Source: Thalassia testudinum
Taxonomy: Eukaryota > Streptophyta > Magnoliopsida > Alismatales > Hydrocharitaceae
NCBI GenBank assembly: GCA_037157565.1
Contig: JAZHRO010000022.1
Location: 620,001-684,000 of the forward strand
Direction of reading: 5' to 3'
DNA: 64,000 nucleotides
In this document: positions 23,840 to 34,732 of the stretch, piece by piece
Numbering within the stretch: position 1 is the stretch's first letter
Layout of the letters: each line of letters starts with the position of its first letter
Program-made: the position numbers and the translations under genes
The notes under the pieces: generated by a model
What the model saw: only the letters and a program-made list of their open reading frames with translations
Database searches by the model: none
What the model was told of the DNA's origin: nothing

Positions 23840-25416
23840 TACCCCCATGCCTAGCTTTTGCTAGTCCCTTAGCAAAAACTTAAGGTTTCAACCCTTGTTC
23901 TAGACCATGAAGTTTTTAATAGCTTTAGATAAGTGCTTTTTTATTTGAGCATAGATTAGGTTAGAATGCTGACCATAGGCCTAAAAGGTACTCTAGTACC
24001 AATCAAGATCCAAATCTGTCTAGCCTTAGCCTCAGTCTTTAGCAAAGGTTTTTAAGGCCCACAAGAACTAACCTAAGGTTTATTGGACTTTGTGGTTAAA
24101 GCACCCGTGCTTGAAATGATTTTAGCCCTGGCTCAGTTCGCAGTGCGTTTTGTAATAGAGAGATAGAAAGTTATTTTTTTTGGAGAGTTTTCTCTCTCTT
24201 TTTCTTTTTAGTTCTAGCCTAGGATTGGCTTTTCAACACGGTCTGTATCAGATTCCTTGCTCCCATCATCAATCCTCAAGGGTTCCTGGCGATCAATGCT
24301 TCGAGATAGCACCGCCCATGGCAACCCCCGGAACCCTGGCTATTGAGATTTCGAGATAATCCCATCCATGGTGTTCCGTGGCCGAATCCAGACCCTGGCA
24401 ATTGACACTTCGAGATAATGCCATCCATGGAATCTGAACCAGCAGAGTGCTTACATGCCCCCAATAGGATATGTAAATATCCTAAGAGACAAGCACCGAG
24501 GAGATGATATTTTGTTACGCATCTTCGAGGGGATTTCCCGCCTCTCCGCGCTGGGAACTCGTCCAAAGCAACTTGTGTTGATCGGCCGCTCTTATTCTAG
24601 GTGTTCTTTTCAGAATTTTGCGACGCTTCTGCGTGATTCTGATTTTTACGCTTACTGAACCAGGCTATGTGTGAGGTTAGGGTGCTTAGGTTACTGAGTC
24701 CCGTAAACCAAAAATTAGTTAACGAGGCCAAATACTTCCTAAGCCTTAGACCTAATACTTCAGCTTTTCATTTTCCTCAACCTCTTGAGGAGTGTCCAGA
24801 TCTTAATGGGTACTAAGAGTCTATTCAAGAATGCCTAAGGTTTGCATTCTTACTAATCTCATTGTGCACTTTTCAGTTATTTTCTTGAATGAGGTCTAGA
24901 ACTTAGGTTAATTCCTTAGTTCCTTACTAATGACTATCACCTTTTCTCATAATTTTGTACTCCTTTTTCATTTTGTTTCTTTTCTCCTTCTCCTTCAGAA
25001 AATTTCCTTCTCCTCTTTTCCTTTTATTTTATTTTTTTTTTTTTTTTTTGAAAAATTTTTAATTTTTATGGTGTTTTTGGCATATGTGAATTTTTTGTTT
25101 GAAACCTTTTCTTACAAGTTTTGCACTTTCATACCTCCCATGCCTAAGATTTGCAATGTCCTCATTGTAACCTAAGGGTTTTTATTTAACTTAGTTCATT
25201 CCTTAAGACAGAAATTTGGATGAGTGAATGGGTCGGGTTGAATTTTTGCGGACGATTTCTAATCCCAAATGCAAGCATCTGAGGTGGGGTCGGCTGTCTA
25301 TAAGGGTGAACCTTAAGTGCAAAAAGGTGTCAGAAAAAGTTTTGGATTTTTAGGAAAATGACGGGTTGCCTCCCGTTAAGCGCTGAGTTTTACGCCATCG
25401 GCTGGGCGCAATAAGC
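23840..25416 (-). other. Non-coding region between pol and 3' LTR, with polypurine tract and tandem repeat
   Basis: Immediately inside the 3' LTR the minus strand reads AGGCATGGGGGTA (23852-23840), a plausible polypurine tract for plus-strand priming. At about 24283-24440 there are three imperfect tandem units, each with CCCTGGC...TTCGAGATA...CCATCCATGG; the TTCGAGATA cores are 50 and 59 bp apart. A T tract lies at about 25030-25050. In Athila elements this position can hold an envelope-like gene; none is seen here. Confidence 0.7.
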
Positions 25417-28400
25417 TCAAGGGGAATGGAGGACATAAGATGTTTCAGCCAAATCAGTAGAAGTTACATCAATGAACGGCTTGAGTCTCTGACTGTTCAC
25501 GATGAAAGGTTCAGAATCGTGGCTGAGTGGACTGATTTCGATTGCTCCATTTCCAAAAACCTGTCGGACCAAATATGGTCCGACCCACTTGGATCTCAGT
25601 TTTCCTGGGAAGAGTTTTAGTCGGGCATCAAAGAGTAGGACCTTCTGACCAGGATGAATGATCTTTCTCGAGATGTGTTTGTCGTGGAAGGCTTTAACCC
25701 GCTCCTTGTAGATTTGCGAGTTCTCGTACGCGTCTAGGAGTAATTCATCGATCTCGCTGATTTGGAGTTTTCTGTGGGTCCCAGCCTTGGAAAGATCTAG
25801 ATTACAGTTCCGTACTACCCAATAGGCTTTATGCTCCAGTTCTACGGGAAGGTGGCATGCCTTTCCGTACACCAGTCTAAAGGGAGACATGCCCAATTGG
25901 GTCTTATGGGCGGTCCTATAGGCCCACAATGCTTCCGGAAGTCGGGACAACCAGTCCTTCCTGTCAGGTCGAACAGTGACTTGCAGGATTTTCTTGATCT
26001 CCCGATTAGACAGCTCAGCTAGACCATTAGTTTGGGGGTGGTAAGGAGTAGAGATTCGGTGAGACACCCCGTATTTGGTCATCAGTGACCTAAACTGAGC
26101 ATTTGTGAAATGGGTCCCCCCATCAGAGATTATTGCACGAGGAATCCCGAACCTTGAGAAAATGTTTTGATGAATGAATTTGAGAACGATTTTGTGATCA
26201 CAGGTTCGGGTCGGTATGGCTTCGATCCATTTGGACACGTAGTCCACAGCCAACAGAATGTATTCAAAACCATCCGAAACAGGAAAGGGACCCATAAAAT
26301 CAATCCCCCAAACATCAAAGATTTCGCATACTAGAATCGGTTGCATAGGCATCATGTCGCGATGGCTCATGTTGCCCAAAGTCTGGCAACGACTGCATGC
26401 CTTGCAGTGATTGTATGCGTCTTTGAACAGTGTGGGCCAGTAAAAGCCGCACTGGAGGACTTTTGATGCGGTTTTATGCCCGGCGAAATGGCCACCGCAT
26501 GCCTGGTCATGGCAGAAAGAGAGGATATTGTTGAATTCCCCTTCCGGGACACATCTCCGGATGATCTGATCGGCACCTATGCGGAAGAGGTACGGGTCTT
26601 CCCAAATGTAATACTTGGCATCGGAGCGTAATTTGTCCTTCTTGGCCTTCGGCCAATCGGACGGGATCTGATGAGATGCCAAGTAATTTACTACATTAGC
26701 AAACCATGGAAGGCTAGTACCAATAGTCAGCAGGTGCTCATCGGGAAAATGCTCAGTGATGGGTCCGGGAGGGTCAATTATTTCAGAAGGAAGACGGGAC
26801 AAGTGATCAGCTACCACATTTTGCTTTCCCGCTTTGTCGCGAATCTCAAGGTCAAATTCTTGCAACAGCAAGATCCATCGGATTAATCGAGGTTTCGCGT
26901 CCTTCTTTGCAAGGAGATGCCTCACAGCTGTGTGATCCGAGTATATGATGACACGGGAACCCAGAAGGTACGATCTGAATTTTTCTAGGGCAAATACTAC
27001 AGCTAGCAGCTCTTTCTCAGTAACCGTATAGTTACGCTGAGCCTCATCGAGTGTTTTGCTGGCGTAGTAAATGACCACAGGTTTCCCGTCAATTTTCTGC
27101 CCCAAAACCACTCCTACAGCGAAGTCGGATGCATCGCACATGATCTCAAAGGGTTGAGACCTATCAGGGGACTGTAGGATCGGGGCTTGGGTGACTCGGT
27201 CATGCAGGATTTCAAATGCTTGAGTGCATTCCTTGGAAATTTCGAAAGGAACATCCTTGGAGAGAAGAGTGGTCAGGGGGCGCGCGATTTTTGAAAAATC
27301 AGGGATAAATCGTCGATAAAAACCGACATGCCCTAAAAAGGAACGGATGTCCCTGATCGAGCTAGGCATAGGAAGGTGAGAAATCAGATTAACCTTAGCT
27401 CGATCCACTTGGATACCTTTCTCCGAAATTGAGTGTCCCAGGACAATTCCCTCAGGCACCATGAAATGGCTCTTTTCCCAGGAAAGAACCAAATTCACAT
27501 CGATGCACCGCCTGAGTATCTGGACCAAGTGTTGGAGGCAATCGTCGAATGATGCTCCGAAAACTGAAAAGTCATCCATGAAGACTTCCAGATAATCACC
27601 CACCATATCTGAGAATATGGCAAGCATGCATCGCTGAAAAGTAGCGGGTGCATTGCAAAGATCGAAAGGCATCCTTCGGAAAGCGTATGTTCCGAAGGGG
27701 CAGGTGAACGTGGTCTTTTCTTGGTCCTCAGGATGGATTGCCACCTGGTTATAACCGGAGTACCCGTCAAGAAAGCAGAAGAACCTATTTCCCGCAAGTT
27801 TTTCGAGAATTTGATCAATGAAGGGTAGTGGGAAATGGTCCTTCTTCGTGGAGGAATTGAGTCGGCGGTAATCTATACAGACTCTCCACGAGTTGGCTAA
27901 TCGGGTAGGAATGATTTCTCCGGTCTCAGTCGTTATAGTGGTGAGTCCTGCCTTCTTGGGCACGACCTGAATTGGGCTCACCCAACGACTATCGGAGATC
28001 GGGTAGATGATTCCGGCATCTAACCACTTGATGATCTCCTTTTTCACGACCTCCTGCAGATTGGGGTTTAAGCGTCTCTGCATTTCACGAGAAGGTCGTG
28101 TGCCCTCTTCTGAATAGATATGATGAGTACAATAAGAGGGACTTATTCCAGTCAAATCATCGAGAGTCCACCCGATGGCTCTGCGATGTTGCTGGAGGAC
28201 AACAATCAGACGGGATTCCTGTTCAGGACTGAGGTTGGAATTGATAATCACAGGAAGGGTCTGATTAGAACCCAAAAAGATGTATTTCAAGTGAGCAGGA
28301 AGGGGTTTCAGTTCGAGGATGGGGTTATCAGCAGCAGCGGGTGGTTCAGTATAGATGTGAGGTTCGAGGGTGGGAGTTACTGGGTTATTCATATCTGGAT

Positions 28401-29574
28401 TCGACTCCTCTGTTTGCGGGTCAAGATCCTTCTGTGGTTGATGAGGCATAATCGCGTCATTCTGGAAGTGTGATTCATCAACCAAGGTCCTGATGTCACA
28501 AATTTGTTCGATGACGCCGCAATTAATTCCTTGTTGGGCCTTAAATATATCAATTTTCAGTGTTTGATCTCCAAACTTAAGCTCTATTTGGCCCTCCTCA
28601 CAGCTGATGTTGGCTCTAGCAGTAGCCAAGAAAGGTCTCCCTAGAATGATTGGTGTATCCCTAGGGTTCTCAGGTGCGTCCATATCTAAGACTATAAAGT
28701 CCACTGGAAAATAGAAATCCCGCACTCTTACGATAACATCCTCGAGAATCCCTTTTGGTGACTTTATAGATCGATCTGCTAATTGTAATGTCACCTCGGT
28801 TGGTTTTAGCTCAGATTCTTCTAGATGGTCAAGTAAGGATGTGGGTATCAGGTTTATGGATGCACCCAAGTCTAACAATGCTCTATCAAATTGGGTACCA
28901 CCTATCTTGCAGGAAATAAGGGGAGTACCAGGATCTTTTGCCTTGGGTGGGAGTCTACTGAGGATTACAGAGCTGGCTTGCTCTGACAGAACAATTGGGC
29001 TCCCTCCCTTGGTTCGCGGCTTACGCTGGGGTGTACATATATTCTTTAGAAATCGTGCGTAAGCTGGTACGTGGCGGATTGCATCCATCAAGGGGATGTT
29101 TATGTGGACCTGCTCAAAGAGCTTGACCAGGTCCTCCTCAGGGGCCACGGGTTTGGTGGTCTTCTTTCCCTTGGTCAAGGCCTCGGGAAACGGGATCTTG
29201 GTTGGTTCTTCTAGGATAGGACCAGGTTGTGGATCCGGAACAGCGGTTTCTTGGATAACTATCCTAGGGTCATGGTTATCAGGCTTGGAGTGGTTTGGAT
29301 AATGCGGGTCTTGAGTTGTTTTACCACTACGTGTTGTTACAGAATTTAATCCGGCCTGATTTTGGTTTGGGTTTGGTAAGAGGGGTGGCTGCTGCTGAAA
29401 TCCCGCATAAGAAGTTGAAGCTTCCATCTCGTCTGGAGATGGAGCAGTAGGGGCCTGATAAATCCATTGTGCGTGGCCTAAATTTGGATTCATAACGCGC
29501 TTCTGGGTTGGCATGTTATTCGGGTTAGGAAGAGGTTGGGAAGGGAGTGTGCCTGGCTGGCGAGAATTTGCCAA
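25417..29574 (-). CDS. pol: Athila-like pol polyprotein: protease, reverse transcriptase, RNase H, integrase
   Basis: Open frame of 1385 codons from this Met; the frame is also open back to the amber codon at 29617-29619, so it was probably translated as one polyprotein with gag. Residue positions are counted from this Met. Protease [10 protein letters not shown] at 235-244, with Leu in the usual DSG position, as is common in Athila. Reverse transcriptase with VCIDYRRLN at 565-573 and catalytic FMDD at 665-668. RNase H with CDASD at 813-817, a TEKELLAV Glu at 854 and SDH at 879-881. Integrase HHCC finger (His 1029 and 1033; Cys 1060 and 1063) and a DD(35)E core: Asp 1092, Asp 1151, Glu 1187. 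All catalytic residues are present. There is no chromodomain. The product would copy the RNA to DNA in the particle and insert it. Apart from the gag-pol amber there is no break. Confidence 0.93.
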   Translation of the reverse strand: MANSRQPGTLPSQPLPNPNNMPTQKRVMNPNLGHAQWIYQAPTAPSPDEMEASTSYAGFQQQPPLLPNPNQNQAGLNSVTTRSGKTTQDPHYPNHSKPDNHDPRIVIQETAVPDPQPGPILEEPTKIPFPEALTKGKKTTKPVAPEEDLVKLFEQVHINIPLMDAIRHVPAYARFLKNICTPQRKPRTKGGSPIVLSEQASSVILSRLPPKAKDPGTPLISCKIGGTQFDRALLDLGASINLIPTSLLDHLEESELKPTEVTLQLADRSIKSPKGILEDVIVRVRDFYFPVDFIVLDMDAPENPRDTPIILGRPFLATARANISCEEGQIELKFGDQTLKIDIFKAQQGINCGVIEQICDIRTLVDESHFQNDAIMPHQPQKDLDPQTEESNPDMNNPVTPTLEPHIYTEPPAAADNPILELKPLPAHLKYIFLGSNQTLPVIINSNLSPEQESRLIVVLQQHRRAIGWTLDDLTGISPSYCTHHIYSEEGTRPSREMQRRLNPNLQEVVKKEIIKWLDAGIIYPISDSRWVSPIQVVPKKAGLTTITTETGEIIPTRLANSWRVCIDYRRLNSSTKKDHFPLPFIDQILEKLAGNRFFCFLDGYSGYNQVAIHPEDQEKTTFTCPFGTYAFRRMPFDLCNAPATFQRCMLAIFSDMVGDYLEVFMDDFSVFGASFDDCLQHLVQILRRCIDVNLVLSWEKSHFMVPEGIVLGHSISEKGIQVDRAKVNLISHLPMPSSIRDIRSFLGHVGFYRRFIPDFSKIARPLTTLLSKDVPFEISKECTQAFEILHDRVTQAPILQSPDRSQPFEIMCDASDFAVGVVLGQKIDGKPVVIYYASKTLDEAQRNYTVTEKELLAVVFALEKFRSYLLGSRVIIYSDHTAVRHLLAKKDAKPRLIRWILLLQEFDLEIRDKAGKQNVVADHLSRLPSEIIDPPGPITEHFPDEHLLTIGTSLPWFANVVNYLASHQIPSDWPKAKKDKLRSDAKYYIWEDPYLFRIGADQIIRRCVPEGEFNNILSFCHDQACGGHFAGHKTASKVLQCGFYWPTLFKDAYNHCKACSRCQTLGNMSHRDMMPMQPILVCEIFDVWGIDFMGPFPVSDGFEYILLAVDYVSKWIEAIPTRTCDHKIVLKFIHQNIFSRFGIPRAIISDGGTHFTNAQFRSLMTKYGVSHRISTPYHPQTNGLAELSNREIKKILQVTVRPDRKDWLSRLPEALWAYRTAHKTQLGMSPFRLVYGKACHLPVELEHKAYWVVRNCNLDLSKAGTHRKLQISEIDELLLDAYENSQIYKERVKAFHDKHISRKIIHPGQKVLLFDARLKLFPGKLRSKWVGPYLVRQVFGNGAIEISPLSHDSEPFIVNSQRLKPFIDVTSTDLAETSYVLHSP

Positions 29575-29616
29575 CTGGGCCAGTTGAGTTTTAACCTCTG
29601 TAAGTTCGTCCTTGTG

Positions 29617-30963
29617 CTATTTTTGAATAGCCGCATTTGTTCTTTGAATGTCAGCCAGAGTCTGAAGGATTAGGGACATTTGATCCTGATTTGGCCCTGA
29701 TGGATAAGTAGGGTTGGGCCGAGGCTGAGGCGGCTGGAAATGACGAGAGGGCTGTGGGCGGGACTGAAAAGCTGGTCTTTGGGTTTGGGAATTTCCCGCC
29801 CACTGAAAATTGGGATGGTTTCGCCATCCAGGGTTGTAAGTGTTGGAGAATGGGTCGTTCTGGATGGCGTTGAGGTCCTCGCAGGTCTGAGGAACCTCCT
29901 GAGATTCAGGGAAAGGGGGAATGGAGTTCCCCGGGCTGGTGTAGAAAGGATCGGATGATCCTTCGATCCGAGAATCAGATGGGGATGGATATGGATCCAT
30001 CCTAGGGGAATATCGGTGGAGGATGTTTTGCACAGTCTCCTGTGTGGAAGGAGGTTGTGCAAAGGAGTTACGCGCGGAGGTGGCTCGCTGTAAGTGCTGA
30101 GTCAGCTCATCCACCTTCTTCTCAATGATTGAGACCTTGTCCAATCGACTGGCCATTAATTCCAGGTCGACTGATGCGGACAGGCCCTGCGTCTCATGTG
30201 CTCCCTTAAGATTCGTCGCTGCGCGGGTATTCGTCCTGTCGAATAATCCCATGGAGTCATTGTTGATGGAGTTCTCGCACATGTTTTCGAGAATCTCCCA
30301 TACGGTGTCTTCATGTTGACCCATGATGTTTCCTCCGCAAGTTGCATTGACGAAAAGGCGGATGTCCTCACGGAGTCCCTGGTAAAAAGATTGGACTTGT
30401 TCCCATTTAGGAACTCCGTGATGGGGGCATTTTCTCATGAGATCCTGAAAACGATCCCATGCCTCATGGAGAGGTTCTCCTGATTGTTGAGTGAAGTGTG
30501 TAATCTGATGGCGCAAGGCGTTGGTCCGACCAACGGGAAAAAACTTTTTCAAAAACTCGGATTGAAGTTCTTCCCAAGTGTTGATCGGCCGGGTCTGAGT
30601 TTGATACCAATGGGCGGCCTTGTCCATAAGAGAAAAGGAGAACATCTTCATGAGAAGAATATCCCGATTTTGCGCATCTGATCCAAAAGTGTGGGCCAGA
30701 TGCTTTAGCTGTTTGATGTGCTGGAAGGGATCTTCAGAATTAAGCCCATGGAATTTAGGTATAGCATGAATCATGTTGGGCTTTAATTCGGAATCAGGTC
30801 CTCCAGTCGGGATTCTGACTCGAGGCTCAATGGCCACCGCAGCAGGACTGTAGTGGTCCCGCATCATAGGATGCTGTGGTGGGTGCACGAAGTTTTGGAA
30901 GAGGTCATTGAGTCGCTGGAGCTAGTGCTCAAGATTATTTTCTTCCTCAACTGGCTGAGCCAT
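29617..30963 (-). CDS. gag: Athila-like gag, interrupted by an in-frame amber codon
   Basis: Structural capsid protein of the retrotransposon particle. The uninterrupted part runs from a Met at 30888 (423 codons) and contains the retrotransposon-gag block AAHWYQTQ...WEELQSEFLKKFFP, then ITHFTQQSGEPLHEAWDRF. The C-terminal third is Pro/Gln/Asn-rich, with no CCHC zinc knuckle. Upstream in the same frame is an earlier Met at 30963 (MAQPVEEENN), separated by a TAG at 30922-30924, so the true start was probably there. The terminal TAG at 29617-29619 is followed in frame by pol. Both ambers are where a CAG Gln codon would fit, which suggests C-to-T change; programmed readthrough of the second is an alternative. 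Confidence 0.88.
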
Positions 30964-32021
30964 GATGGGGGAAGAAGAAGAACTTGGTTCTGAATCAGAA
31001 GAGAGAATAAGGTGAGGGTGTTGTTGCACAAACACGGGCGTCGAGGCTTGGCCTTGACGGGAGCGAATTTCTAAAGGAGGTCTTAAGGGTGGTCTTAAGG
31101 ACCTCCTTCCGTACATGCACTGTTGGAAGAGGTAAGTTTAGAAGGTGCTGGACCCAATCAAGACACCCAAAAATGTGTTGGGTGACTATAGAGGTGCGGG
31201 GCAGATGGACCCCTTGATCAGAAAGATCGTCCACCTGAGAATTACCTGGGCAGCCAGAGAGGGAGAGTCCCGCGAAGACCCCTACACGGTAGAGCGTCCC
31301 CACGGGTTACAGGGTTTCCCCCACTCGACCTCTCTTGTCACTGCGGTTCCAGGTAGACCAGAATGGGGATCTTGACCTCTTAAGTCTACCAATTTTAAGA
31401 TCAGGGTGCTTAAGGTTTTCAGTTGAACTTTAGTCTTTTAAGTGCAAAGAGTGACCTAATTTAAGGTTGGTTGACCCAAGGGGTCAACTTTACCTCTTGT
31501 TTTCTTTGAGAGCTTTTAGGTCCTGTCTTTTAGGGTTCAAGTGTTTAGAGAGCCAATTGTTTTATGTTTTCTTTGAATAGGTATTTTCAGACAAGGGCTT
31601 GGGCACACTTCATTTGGTTTTCTCAATTCTTGCTTAAGGAGTGTGTCTCTAAATCCCTAGTGTTGGATCCTAGGTTGGCTCTACTTGGTCCAGTTAATTC
31701 TTTGTTGGGTAATTAGGGCTCAAGCAAGAATGTGTTAGCCCTTAAATACCCTTAATAGTGTGCAGGAGTAATTAGTTGAAAACATGCAACTCTTTATGGT
31801 TACTAAGTATGGAAGACAGGTTAGCCCTATATTGCTTGTTCTTTTCTTTTCTTCCTCTTTAGAGTTTAGGGGTTAATAGCAAGAGGAAAAAATTTTACCT
31901 GTCCTCGGAGTGGTTGTCGTGCGGTTGCTTGTTTTCTTGATTTCCTGTAGCTGCACAAAAGAGAGGAGATTATCAGAAACTAAAAAGAAACAGGAATGTT
32001 TACCTCTAGAATAACCGTTGC
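30964..32021 (-). other. 5' leader of the Athila-like element
   Basis: About 1.06 kb between primer-binding site and gag. The frame is open in phase with gag back to 31116 but of doubtful coding value. The region should hold packaging and translation signals; none can be pinpointed. Confidence 0.5.
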
Positions 32022-32039
32022 TCCCCGGCAACGGCGCCA
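32022..32039 (-). promoter_or_regulatory. Primer-binding site complementary to tRNA-Asp
   Basis: The minus strand reads TGGCGCCGTTGCCGGGGA, an exact 18-nt complement of the 3' end of plant tRNA-Asp(GUC) including CCA, as I recall that tRNA. It starts five bases inside the 5' LTR, as expected for first-strand priming. Confidence 0.92.
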
Positions 32040-32044
32040 AAAAC

Positions 32045-34727
32045 TGGTGGGCTGTCTTCCTCTATAGTTTTATTATTTCGTAGTAGTATAGTATAGAGGG
32101 AGGTGATTACCAGTTTAATACAATTTGTTACTCGGAAATAACGAGTTCCCGAGGTCGAACTCAGGGAGCAAGTTGTATTCAGGGGTACAAGTTTCTTTTA
32201 CAAAAATAAAGAAAGAGAGAGAGAGAGAATTTGTTGGCTTTTCTTCTTTTCTCTTTGCTTCTCCTCTTCTTCCTTCTCAGATCTTCTGCTCTCTTCTTTT
32301 TTGTTCTTCTTCTTTTTCTTCTTTTCCTTTCTTCAGATCTTCTTCTCGTGCTCTTTTTCTTCTTTCAGTTCTTGTCTTGGCCTCTCTGCGTTCTCCTCTG
32401 CCTCGCCTTCCTTCTCCTTCCTTACCTTCAGGACGTCGTCTGATTTTCCAATCAGACGACTTAAACCGCCGCTGCTACAGTGCCGCTCGGTGATCCTCCT
32501 TCCTTCAGCCTTCGTCTTCTTCCACGGTTCTTCTTCACCTGTGCCTGCACACTTACACAGCTTGATCAGAGAGGGGCAAAACCTATCTCTACCCTCCCCG
32601 CGCGTCTCTCTCTCTCACAGAATCCGCTCATAGGATAGCTCTCCCAGAGCTGCCGGGTAGCCGGGTACGGGTCGCGCCCGAGTCCAGGCCCACCGGCGTG
32701 CGTGGTGGGCGAGGAGTGCAGGTCAGTCTAAGTCGGGTCGGGCCAGGTCCGCGAGGCGTGAGCGCGGACGAGACCGGGTCGAGCGAGCGAGTGAGTGAGA
32801 GGGACCTCACCCCGTGCTCAGGAGGCAACGAGCATAAGGCGCTTTTTGCCTTTATGCAGGCGCTCTCCTCTGAAAGGTTACGAGGTGGGACTAAATGTCC
32901 CACCCCAATTTGGGTGCCTGCGCGGAGGAAGCAGCGGCAGTCGAGGCGAAGCGCGGGGGCTTCGCGCGAGAGCTTCGACTCAACTGCAGCCTAACGCTTT
33001 GCCGAAGTGCCCCCGCACAGCCTGGGAGGGTGACCTGGGCGCTTCGCACCTGGGGCAGCAGGTGAAGAAGCTGCTTCGCTTCAACAATGGCGGCGACGAG
33101 CGCAGGTACCTGCCCACAGAAAAACGGACTCTCGGCCCAATCAGAAACGCGGAGGACCTTCGCCGTGGCACGGCGAAGGTGGTCGGGGGGTGTGCAGGCG
33201 GCGGGGCGGAGCCTAAGGGCTGCCCTAGGTCGGACTGTGGGTCGGAAGATGGGTTTGTTCGGTGGAGTTGCAGAGGGTGATGTGGGGGAAGTGGAAGGGC
33301 GGAGGTTGATCAGGGTGAGGAGGCGGAGGTTCTGCGGTGGTCGGCGAGCCGTGTGGGTTGCTGGAGTGATGGGAGCGGCTCGTCGGAGGATGGCCGGAGG
33401 CGGAGAAGGTGAGGGTGAGTGGTCGGAATCGAGGGCGACAGTAGATGTTTAAAGTGAGGAAAAGGAAGAGGGGAGGAAGAGGAGGAGTTCTACCTACTTA
33501 GCAGGAGGAGGAGGGGCCGGAGCGGGCGACAGTCGTATCGACTGTCGCCGGAGAAGAAGATGCCCGGGGGAAGGGGCGGCGGCGAGCAGAGGGCCGGAGA
33601 GGCGCCAGCTGGGTGCGGCGTGGCGCGGGAAGAGCAGGGGAAGAAGTCTCTGCTGCTGGTATTGCGGCAGAGCGAAGAGGAGGAGGAGGAAGAACCGCCG
33701 GAGCTGGTGGGCGTCTGCCGGAGTGAGAAGAGAGGAAAGTTGGGGGTTTTCTCTGTCAGATCCGAGCTGGGAAGAACGGTGGAGCGACGGGGGTATTTAT
33801 AGGGACCGAATCAGGGAGGAAGGCGGAGGGAGACGACGTGTCTCCCTCGCCGGAGGACGCCGGAGATGGAAACCCATACTGTTCGTGCGTTCGCACGGCT
33901 GGTATGGTGGGTTACAGCGACCAGGGGGGTGTCCCTGCGACGGCTGACGACGCAGGGCACCCCCGGTTTACTTGCCAGACTCTCCCCCTCACCCTGCGCG
34001 GCGCCATGCTCCGCGCAAGGTCGCCGGAGCATGGTGCTGGCAGGTTTTGCAGGGGGGACCTGAACGCAAAGAACGAAGGAGAGTTAGGGGCCAAAATGCG
34101 AGGGTTCAAAAGTTGAGGGCCAAAAAGTAAATATATGAGGACCAAAGTGTAAAGTTGGTCAAGAAGGTTTCTTCTTAGGCTCAAGTTTTTATACATGACT
34201 AATTAGGACCTAAGGAATCTGATGGTGAATTTTATTTCTAGATTAAACCTTGTTTGACTGGTCAATTTACGCAAAAACCCAAATTAAGTTATTAATTGGG
34301 TATGGTTCTCAATGTAGGTCAAGATGGGTTCCTAAGGTCAAATTGAAGGTTCTAAACCCTAGAGATTATTTTTCTATGAATTTTAGAGGGTTTATTCCAT
34401 TTTTGCTTTAACTTGAACCTCGTGAATTGAAGTGGGTTTGTTTTAGGGTTACAGATTATCATTTAGTTCCTTGGAATTGCTGTAGCCCTTGCTAGATCAT
34501 CTCATCCCACTTTTATTCTTATTAAGTTGCTTTGACCTATGTTTGGACCCTGAATTACCCTGTATGCAGATTATACTGGTAAAATTGCATTTTTACCCCT
34601 TATGACTTGTTTTCTCCTTAAACTCAGAATTCTCTGAGTTAAGCCTTTCCTTGAGTTATGTAGGAGCTTTTATCCTTTGTATTGGGTCAAAATGAGCTAG
34701 TTATGGCTCATGATGAGGTTCTCATCA
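32045..34727 (-). repeat. 5' LTR of the Athila-like element
   Basis: 2683 bp, nearly identical to the 3' LTR at 21156-23839. Differences seen by eye are mostly transitions plus a 2-bp indel near 32180. The right edge ends ...CTCATCA followed by the TSD ACAGC. The inverted repeat at 33156-33180 is perfect here and has one mismatch in the 3' LTR copy. Confidence 0.95.
33794..33801 (-). promoter_or_regulatory. TATA box of the Athila-like 5' LTR
   Basis: TATAAATA on the minus strand, about 926 bp from the LTR start. The same position holds TATAAAT in the solo LTR at 60074-60080 and TATAAA at 38891-38896. Transcription would start about 30 bp downstream. Confidence 0.7.
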
Positions 34728-34732
34728 ACAGC

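Larger units (their letters stand above)
21156..34727 (-). mobile_element. Athila-like Ty3/gypsy retrotransposon, near-complete and young
   Basis: A 13.57-kb minus-strand element flanked by a perfect TSD, ACAGC, at 21151-21155 and 34728-34732. In transcription order: 5' LTR (34727-32045), primer-binding site (32039-32022), leader, gag and pol in one frame (about 30963-25417), 1.58 kb of non-coding sequence, polypurine tract, 3' LTR (23839-21156). The LTRs begin TGATGAGAACC and end CCCACCA, and they differ at about 20 positions by eye in 2.68 kb, so insertion was recent. The pol sequence and the tRNA-Asp-type primer site fit the Athila branch of the Tat/Athila group. No envelope-like frame is present. 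Confidence 0.95.

Noticed and set aside
23840..25416. Envelope-like gene of an Athila element
   Set aside because: No frame of meaningful length or transmembrane pattern on the minus strand.
32022..32039. Possible tRNA-Asp gene fragment
   Set aside because: Only the 18-nt 3' end matches and it sits next to the LTR, so it is a primer-binding site.
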